Part shown: piece after piece, positions 56,640 to 64,000 of the stretch
How the letters are laid out: every line of letters begins with the position of its first letter
How positions within the stretch are numbered: the first letter of the stretch is position 1
Notes under the pieces: model-generated
Databases searched by the model: none
What the model saw: only the letters and a program-made list of their open reading frames with translations
Told to the model about the DNA's origin: nothing
Translations under genes and position numbers: made by a program
Source: Azolla caroliniana
Taxonomy: Eukaryota > Polypodiophyta
Direction: 5' to 3'
Length of the DNA stretch: 64,000 bases
NCBI GenBank assembly: GCA_043228905.1
Contig: JBHGNT010000012.1
Span: forward strand, 21,080,001-21,144,000

Positions 56640-58286
56640 CACTCATACACAGAGTAAACAATTCGGGTTTCTCTGTATTCTTTCTGTGTTTTTCTCTGTC
56701 TGCAGGATTTGGCGTGGTCTCATTCCATTCGCTCTGATTCTTCCTCTCCGCAACTCCTCCTCTTCCCCTACCCGGTAAGTCTCTTCTTTTCTTCCTCTCT
56801 CTCTCTCTCGTTCCTTTGATCTTTCAATCATCTATCTGCTTTTTCTTTTTCGTTAGTTCTTTGCTGCGTTTCTTCATGCGTGTTTTGCTTCTCGTCCAGA
56901 TCAATTCGGAAGCTCTTGATCTATATGATTTACTCATGCCACAACATTTTCTTCATAAATGATTTCTGTTTCCCTTTCATTTTTCTTGTGCTCTTTTGAG
57001 TGTGTTTCTGCTGTATCTTTGTAGTTCCTTGTTCCTCTTCTTGATGTATTTCTACCGTTCCCCGGAAACCAAGATGGACGCTTTTGATCCATGGATTTGC
57101 TCCCTTTTTTCACGTTATGTTTTGTTTCATTATTGTGCTTTTTGATTGATTGTGTGCTATTTCATTTACTGTTTTCCTCTTCGTTAATTTCTTTGTTCTT
57201 TTGAGTTATTCTGCTTTCCACATGTAAGTATTGAATTTTGTTAATTTTTTCAAAGTCCATTTCTTGAGCAATGTTGCATGAATAATCAGGTTTATCATCA
57301 TCTTCGTCCACTTCTTTTAATTCTGTCCTTTAATCATGCATAGTCTATACCTCAGACCTGGAATGCAGAGAATTGCTTGCATGATCATGAAGAGTTCAAT
57401 GTCCTTTAATCATGCATAGTCTATACCTCAGACCTTGTATGCAGAGAATTGCTTGCATGATCATGAAGAGTTCAATGTCCTTTAATCATGCATAGTCTAT
57501 ACCTCAGACCTTGTATGCAGAGAATTGCTTGCATGATCATGAAGAGTTCAATATAATTTGTTCTAAGTAATTTTAATCTGGAAAACTCCTTGATTCAGTG
57601 TACTTGTTTTAAAGAAAATACTGATGGTGGAAATGCAATGTATCTTCATGTTAGATAACTTTTGTCAGTTCTTCCATTATCTTGTATAGAGTAACCATTA
57701 TGGAATCTTTGGATATTCGTAGAATTCTTTGTCAAACTGGCATATTTTCCTTTTTGTATGCTTTTCCATGAGTAGAACGTTGCATGCAGCTCAATTTGAT
57801 TTTATATCGTGCAATTTTTAGTGTAAATCTTATGATTTTGTGAAATCGCCATTTCTTCTTATAAGGGGACTGATGGAAGAAATCTTGTGATTCTAAATTC
57901 TTTTTTATCCTATTTGCTGATCTGGTGTACTTTCTTATGTAAGAGTACTGATGGTAGAAAGTTTTTGTATATAAAATTTCACAAGAAAGTCTAGTCTTTT
58001 GACATATTTTCTTGTTTGGTTTCACGTTCACAAGGAAAATTTGTGTGCTTCCATGTTGAAATCTCTGCTGACTGCACATGTTCTCTTATGAAAACACTGA
58101 TTGTAGAATTCTGCTTTTTTGCATTCTTTCTTGTGAGAGACTTATGTGCATGAGTAACCCAGAGATCACTACAGCTGATAATGCTATCATGCAAACAGAA
58201 GATGTTTTGTGAATATTCATGTTTCTCTTTCCTATTTTATGTCTGTTTTCTAATAGGTCTCTTTTTAATCTCTTTAGAAATTTGCA
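56640..58286 (+). other. 6PGDH 5' UTR: non-coding exon, ~1.5 kb leader intron
   Basis: A pyrimidine-rich leader exon ends CCCG/GTAAGT (56,774/56,775). The intron runs to CTCTTTAG (58,277), leaving nine leader bases before the ATG at 58,287. The intron is T-rich, as leader introns of plant housekeeping genes often are. It contains three head-to-tail copies of a 76 bp unit at 57,324-57,551 (TGTCCTTTAATCATGCATAG type). Some leader introns raise expression; whether this one does is not shown. Confidence 0.7.
57324..57551 (+). repeat. Three tandem copies of a 76 bp unit in the 6PGDH leader intron
   Basis: Copies start at 57,324, 57,400 and 57,476. They differ at about two positions (ACCTGGAAT versus ACCTTGTAT). 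Each holds CATGCATAG and GCATGATCATG words. Confidence 0.95.
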
Positions 58287-59750
58287 ATGGCTTCTGTGGA
58301 CCTGTCAAGGATTGGCCTCGCAGGTCTGGCTGTGATGGGCCAAAACTTGGCTTTAAACATAGCTGAAAAAGGTTTCCCGATTTCTGTATACAACCGTTCA
58401 ACCAACAAAGTTGATGATACTGTGGAAAGGGCCAAAGAAGAAGGGGAGCTTCCCCTCAAAGGTTTCCATGACCCCAAGGATTTTGTGCTTTCTATCCAGA
58501 AGCCAAGATCTGTGATCATTCTTGTGAAAGCAGGATCTCCAGTTGATCAAACAATTGCTACTCTTTCAAATTACCTGGAACCTGGTGATTGTATAGTGGA
58601 TGGAGGTAATGAATGGTATGAAAATACTGAAAGGAGAGCGAAACAAGTGGCTGAGAAGGGGCTTCTGTATCTCGGAATGGGTGTTTCTGGAGGTGAAGAA
58701 GGTGCCCGCTATGGCCCTTCTTTGATGCCTGGAGGATCTTTAGAAGCTTATAACTACATTGAAGATGTTGTGAAGAAAGTCGCTGCCCAAGTGGATGATG
58801 GACCTTGTGTCACATATGTGGGTGATGGTGGGGCTGGAAACTTTGTTAAGATGGTTCATAATGGCATTGAGTATGGTGATATGCAGCTTATTTCGGAGGC
58901 ATATGATGTATTAAAAAGTGTGGGAGGGCTATCTAATGAGGAAATCGCAAACACCTTTGCAGAGTGGAATAGAGGAGAGCTCGAAAGCTTTCTTGTAGAG
59001 ATCACAGCTGATATTTTCACGGTAAAAGATGACCTTGCTGAAGGTGAACTCGTCGATAAGATCCTTGATAAAACTGGCATGAAGGGAACGGGTAAGTGGA
59101 CGGTTCAACAAGCTGCTGAGCTTTCCATAGCTGCGCCAACCATAGCTGCATCTTTAGATTCTCGCTTCCTGAGTGGATTGAAAGAAGAGAGAGAAGTGGC
59201 CGCCAAGATCTTCAAAGAGAATGGTCTAACTGATGTATTAACCTCCAAGACAGTGGATAAGAAACAACTAATCGATGATGTCCGCAAAGCTCTCTATGCA
59301 TCCAAGATATGTAGCTATGCACAAGGCATGAATCTCTTAAGAGCAAAGAGTGTTGAGAAATCATGGAATTTGAATCTAGGCGAGCTTGCTCGTATATGGA
59401 AAGGCGGATGCATAATTCGGGCAGTGTTTTTGGATCGTATCAAGAAGGCATATGATCGCAACCCTAAGCTAGCTAGCCTTCTTGTCGATCCAGAATTTGC
59501 AAAAGAGATGGTTGAAAGGCAATCGGCTTGGAGAAGAGTAGTGGGTTTAGCTATTAGCATGGGGATTAGTACTCCTGGTATGAGTGCGAGTTTGGCTTAT
59601 TTTGATTCTTATCGTCGTGCTCGGTTACCCGCTAATCTTGTCCAAGCCCAGAGAGATTACTTTGGAGCTCATACGTATGAAAGGACTGATCGGCCGGGTG
59701 CTTATCACACGGAATGGGCTAAATTAGCTCGCAAATCAAAGGGCAATTGA
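58287..59750 (+). CDS. PGD1: 6-phosphogluconate dehydrogenase, decarboxylating (PGD1-like)
   Basis: A 487-residue, intronless coding sequence. It converts 6-phosphogluconate and NADP+ to ribulose 5-phosphate, CO2 and NADPH in the oxidative pentose phosphate pathway. The N-terminal Rossmann fold has GLAVMGQNLALN (residues 13-24) and NRSTNKVDD. Substrate-binding MGVSGGEEGA (131-140) and the catalytic GNFVKMVHNGIEYGD (Lys188, Glu195) are intact, as are GTGKWTVQQ and the C-terminal YFGAHTYERTDRPGAYHTEW. There is no N-terminal extension, so it starts directly at the fold. The C-terminal ending and GELESFLVEITADIF match the PGD1/PGD3 group of plants rather than PGD2. The Arabidopsis members of that group have been reported in cytosol and plastid; the location here is not shown by sequence. 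Confidence 0.97.
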   Translation: MASVDLSRIGLAGLAVMGQNLALNIAEKGFPISVYNRSTNKVDDTVERAKEEGELPLKGFHDPKDFVLSIQKPRSVIILVKAGSPVDQTIATLSNYLEPGDCIVDGGNEWYENTERRAKQVAEKGLLYLGMGVSGGEEGARYGPSLMPGGSLEAYNYIEDVVKKVAAQVDDGPCVTYVGDGGAGNFVKMVHNGIEYGDMQLISEAYDVLKSVGGLSNEEIANTFAEWNRGELESFLVEITADIFTVKDDLAEGELVDKILDKTGMKGTGKWTVQQAAELSIAAPTIAASLDSRFLSGLKEEREVAAKIFKENGLTDVLTSKTVDKKQLIDDVRKALYASKICSYAQGMNLLRAKSVEKSWNLNLGELARIWKGGCIIRAVFLDRIKKAYDRNPKLASLLVDPEFAKEMVERQSAWRRVVGLAISMGISTPGMSASLAYFDSYRRARLPANLVQAQRDYFGAHTYERTDRPGAYHTEWAKLARKSKGN

Positions 59751-61712
59751 GTTTCTGGACCTGAAATTGCTCACAAATAGATTGAAATGTGAATCAAATA
59801 GCAAGTTGGAGAGCAATTGTGTTTGCAAATCAAATAGCAATTGGGTTAGAGTGAAAATTGAGATGAGCAAAAGTGATACAGAGAAGACCAATGATTACAT
59901 GCCACATGATTTCATAGTGAATAATTATAAAGGGCTTTGACCAAAGTTTTTATGTTTTTGGGCTTTGCCTTTTTTCCTAGAGATTTATTGAAGATTAGGG
60001 TAATTTTGTTAGATTTGCAGCACTTTGCAGAGTGCTCTGATTCTTCAGAAACTTTTATGTATTTGTAAGTTGTGACCATGATTCGGGCAAATAAATTGAG
60101 CCATCTCTTTTAATTTTCATTATTACATTCCTTCTAGAAGTGTATACAGTTCTTGGATTTGTGAATGATTTAGAACACTAGAAAGGAGGTTCTTTTTTTA
60201 CTTCTTTACACAGTCTGCTGTGTTTCCCTTCTGTAGACATGTAATTTTTTTTGAATGTTTGCATGATATGCTTGTCCTACAATTCTTCATTTATAACTCA
60301 AGAAACTAGTAAAAATTTGTCTTCCAGTGATTGTAGTTTGATTTAGCAGTCTCTGCATTGGAATTTACTTTGGTATCAGAAGGGAAGAACTCCAAAATTT
60401 GATAATGGAACAGTGAAAAGAACCTCTCGTTAGGACATTGCTTTTCTACCACAACAAAGGAAAGACTGGATCTGAATTGTCATGACCAACTGCTACATTT
60501 AACTAAGAAAAGTATGTTTGGTTTCTGAGCGTTGGAAATCTTAGAATGTTGGGGAGGAGACATTTAATGGAAGAAGAAAGGAGTGTCCCTATTACAATAT
60601 GTTTTCCATGAAATGAATCACGAAGAGGGAGGTTGCAAAATTCCTTGCTGTGCACTAGAACTAGAACACATATAGTCCGATGGCCACCCCAAACAAAACC
60701 CCCTTAAACATGCCAGCAAATCCAAGACATGAACAGCCATTGAACCAATCCTTGTTTGTTTTTGAAAGAAGGTTTGTTAATAGCTGGTTCAAGGGGTTGT
60801 CTTTTACAGGGAAGGCAAGCCCCTTTCATTTCAATGGAGTGCCTTCAAGATGGGGGCTCATGGCCTTGTAAAATAAGGCCAATCCGTTATATCCATTTTA
60901 TTATCACTCCAGGAGGAAATATTAGTATCTTCATTGAGTTAACATGCAAAGAGCCAATACAAATATGAATAAGGATCAAAACATCCAAACAATACCTTAT
61001 AACTAGTTAGAGACATTGATGATGCCAGATGCATCTTATTGCTTTATATCATGTATCAACATTTCTTAGTAATCACAGCACAAAGAATTTGGATTGGAAT
61101 AGATGGGTGCATGACAATGCACATCTATTTCAGAAGCTAATAACACAATAACATTCTTCACAGAAATATAATTATCAAAAACAACAAGACAATTGGAAAA
61201 CTATCAATGTAACCACCTTTTTTGCAGTATGCTTAAATATCATACTAAAGTGCACCAACTTTATGATAAATTTGAGGAAGCTGAGACAATCAGAAAACTA
61301 TCAATGTGACCACCTTTTTTGCAGTATTCTTAAATATCATACTAAAGAGCACCAACTTTATGATAAATTTGAGGAAGCCGAGATATAAAATGATAAATTT
61401 GAGTTTGGGGAGGCTGGAATGTCTAAATGTATGACAATATATGGCTCCAAACCTTTGTGATGTACAACTATAGGGGATTTCGAGATGTGGCAAAAACAGG
61501 ATAGGGGAAGAGGTTTTACATCCCTCTTTCCATTACAAGAGCAAACTTGGTTCTAGACAGTGAAATTAATCTAACCCTCATCATCTAAAGTGACAAATTT
61601 CCTTACCATTCCAATAGATATCACTATCTATTGTTGACTACTGAATATTGATTGCATAATATATTAATTTGTAAGGTAGAAGCGAGAATTTCTATATGGC
61701 AACACCAAAGGT
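59751..61712. other. 6PGDH 3' UTR and intergenic DNA with a tandem duplication
   Basis: No further gene. Repetitive CAAATAGCAATTG words follow the stop (59,775-59,845). A duplicated unit of about 97 bp lies at 61,190-61,384 (GAAAACTATCAATGTRACCACC to TTTGAGGAAGC), with a partial third piece after it. This is the region between two convergent genes. Confidence 0.6.
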
Positions 61713-64000
61713 TCATGTAAGTTTCCCTTTGATCACCAGACTAGCTCTCTCAACAGCTCGAGTCACTCTCCAAATCTCATGTTGCACTGGTGCCCAATCT
61801 TTCACTCCATCGCTCTCTTTGACGTCCGATATAGCATCATAAACCCCAGGGAAATAAGAAACTGCGTATTCATTTGCCTTAGACGGTCCGAATACCTGTA
61901 AACCCCAAATGTGATAAACCCAAGAATCCTATTCATATGCTAGATTCAAGAAATATAAAGGCTTCTAGAAATCAAAGATTTTGGAATGGTCAAGTTTAGG
62001 TTTTCAGATTTAGGCTTTTATTCACTAAATCCTAAAATATAATTTCCCAAAATAGTCAAATAAGGTTTAGAAGATGTCTCGGAAACCTAAGATCTATCCA
62101 AAAGATATAATGAGGCCAATGAAATTGGCTCTAGTTGGTCAAACAAATAGGTTAAATGAGAGAAAAACCGCATAATATTTTTGGCTATTTTATGAAAATA
62201 CCCCTTGATTTTGAAAAGTTACCAGAATATTCCTTTCCTTGGTTTTCAATATTTGCATTATTTGTGAAGGGTATTTTGGTAAATTTTTGAAAACCAATGA
62301 GGGGGGTTATTCTATGAAGCAAATACCTAAAATGTTTGGCAGGGCCAAGTCGGTAATTTGAATGCTTTCTTCCCAAAAAAAATTATTTTTTTCTATATTT
62401 CTTTCAATAAAATCTATGATCTTTGAAAACGAGGATGGATGCCCAACCAGATGTTTGTGCCACACTCTTCCTTTCAGCCCATTAGTATCCAAGAAAGCTC
62501 TTTCCACAAGAGAAAGTCGGTCATTCAAGACCTGCGATCTCATCATTAGTTCTATCGAACTCTCCACATCCACCTTTTGCCTCAAAAACATCTGTAAAAT
62601 TTATACCAAAACTTGAACTCTAATACTCTGAAAAGTATCCCTAAACTTTTAACTCACACAATGTATGAACTTTTTTTGCAATTGCATTTGTTAAGTGATT
62701 CTGCAGAATACCTCTACTTCTCGTGTTGTTTGGGCTACAGAGTCCTTGAAAAGCTCAATAGATGAGAGTAGCGGTGCTACTGTAACATTCACAGTGGGTC
62801 CATAGCTTGCTAGCTTTTGCTCAACTTCTTGTGTATAAGCCTAAAACCAAAACCTTTCAATGACTATTTACATGCATGGTAAGAGAAACCTTCCATGGCC
62901 GTCAGTAACCAAAGTATATATTTTGAAGATGACCTTAAGCTCATCTGCATATCCTTCATAGTGAAATGGAAGAATTAAATCATCAGCTAAACGTAGTCCC
63001 ACAAGACCCCATATTGTCGAAGCTACAACAAAGCAAGAAAAGTGTTTTCACATAAGTTTATACACGTTCATAGATAGCATGCATGCATCCATCCATCCAT
63101 CCATAAGTTGCACATAATGTGCATAAACCCTATGGTACATGTACCCTACAGCCAGAAAGGTAGTTGTAAAAACCTCAATGACTATGAGGTTCTAGTAGCC
63201 GGTGGGTGGGAACTATAATGATGCATAAATGAGTACTAGACTGCATCTTATATCTGTCTATAGTCTTGGTGTGTCTCCCCATGATATCTGATTGCTTGAA
63301 TTGAGTAGAATTGCTCTCTTTTCCATGAGATATATTTTGTCGTAACGGACAATATGGTATATTATTTCCCACGAACTAGGTTCAGAAATGTTAAGCTCTC
63401 TTGAAAAGTTTCAACATGTCCTTTTACTTCTGCTCTATTGAACAGGACATTGAGCCATTTCCTTCTATTGGTTCCACACATAATAATAAATAGCATGCCC
63501 GTGTTTATAATTTTGAGTGTATAATCCATGGAACCTTCTTACCTGCGGTAATACGCTTGAATGCTGGATCACCAAACTTTTTGATCCAATCAAAACTATC
63601 ATATAAAGTGTGATATACAGGATAATCTGGCAGATAGGGTATTGAAAGTTAGTATTATAGGGTACTGAAAGAGCCTTGGAATATATACAGCACAAAATCA
63701 ATCAGCTTGACCTTTGCCAAAGTACATATCTGCAGAAGGGACCCCGATATGTTGAAGGAATGCGGTGAAGTCAGAACCACCACCACCCAACCGAGATACC
63801 TGAAGATTGTAAGAAAAGAAAAAACTGTGTAACCCATTTTATTTAGAGATTTATGTACTCCAGCTCAACCTCAAAGCACGGATAGCTTGTATATGACACA
63901 ACCCTTGCAAAATAATCACTTGAAGTTTATATGAATATTAGCAATTTATGGTCAATTATCCTTTCATTGCACTATTTTTTATGTTTTACATATTAACTTT
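61713..64000 (-). CDS. Glutamate carboxypeptidase II-like (AMP1 family), 3' exons, partial
   Basis: The last six exons on the minus strand, GT-AG bordered: 63,799-63,712 (VSRLGGGGSDFTAFLQHIGV, ADMYFGK), 63,626-63,543 (DYPVYHTLYDSFDWIKKFGD), 63,022-62,934 (TIWGLVGLRLADD), 62,840-62,712, 62,591-62,448 (RLSLVERAFLDTNGLKGRVW) and 61,895-61,713 (FGPSKANEYAV, HEIWRVTRAVERA, stop at 61,713). The upstream exons are off the right edge. The family comprises M28 zinc peptidases with an N-terminal membrane anchor; plant AMP1 acts at the ER and affects meristem size and miRNA translation repression. The His of YHTLYDSF is the expected zinc ligand, and the GGGGSDFTAF substrate loop is present. No disruption is seen in the visible exons. 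Exon limits are read from splice signals. Confidence 0.88.

Overview
The window is nuclear DNA of a land plant, most likely a seed plant. The evidence is GT-AG introns, Copia elements with the plant-type initiator-Met primer site (TGGTATCAGAGC), LTR elements nested in one another, a QUIRKY-type MCTP gene, a PGD1-like 6-phosphogluconate dehydrogenase with a 5' UTR intron, and an AMP1-like glutamate carboxypeptidase. I cannot name the species. Family calls rest on motif reading, because no search could be run.

Left two thirds (1-43,432): a nest of transposons, worked out from target-site duplications (TSDs), LTR ends and interrupted reading frames. The outermost element is a degraded Copia on the minus strand (element E). 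Its pol is cut at 35,113 by an LTR element without recognisable gag-pol (G). It is cut again at 36,083/41,923 by another degraded Copia (F; TSD ATTTC). G's 3' LTR is cut by a Ty3/gypsy element (A2). A2 holds a second gypsy element in its extra ORF (A1, 1-3,839). A2 also holds a gypsy relative in its 3' LTR (B, 4,466-31,109; TSD AAAAG). B's extra ORF downstream of integrase is split by a large DNA transposon (C, 7,495-24,700). C's left gene is split by a young Copia (D, 8,692-14,017; TSD TGGAT). E>G>A2>B>C>D makes six levels.

The most interesting object is transposon C, about 11.9 kb without D. It has short inverted ends (GAGTGGAAAC) and two convergent, spliced and apparently intact genes. The minus-strand gene encodes an 863-residue candidate transposase: helix-turn-helix, cysteine cluster, then a DDE-like core with VVDFAENY, WSDGAASQF and HGKGEHDG. 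The plus-strand gene, once D is removed, splices into exactly 775 codons. It has a RING-H2-like cluster and a C-terminal FCP1/HAD-phosphatase-like domain whose nucleophile position looks mutated. The palindrome AGCTAATTAGCT lies just inside both ends, between the two genes, and in long arrays that fill one intron of each gene.

Right third (43,433-64,000): ordinary gene space. It holds a LINE remnant carrying a solo LTR of the D family, a small fold-back element, an intronless MCTP gene (51,244-54,375), the 6PGDH gene (5' UTR intron, CDS 58,287-59,750) and the last six exons of a glutamate carboxypeptidase gene on the minus strand running off the right edge. MCTP, 6PGDH and the carboxypeptidase are the only likely host genes. 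They act in plasmodesmatal/ER contact signalling, the oxidative pentose phosphate pathway and meristem-related peptidase function, with no sign of joint regulation.
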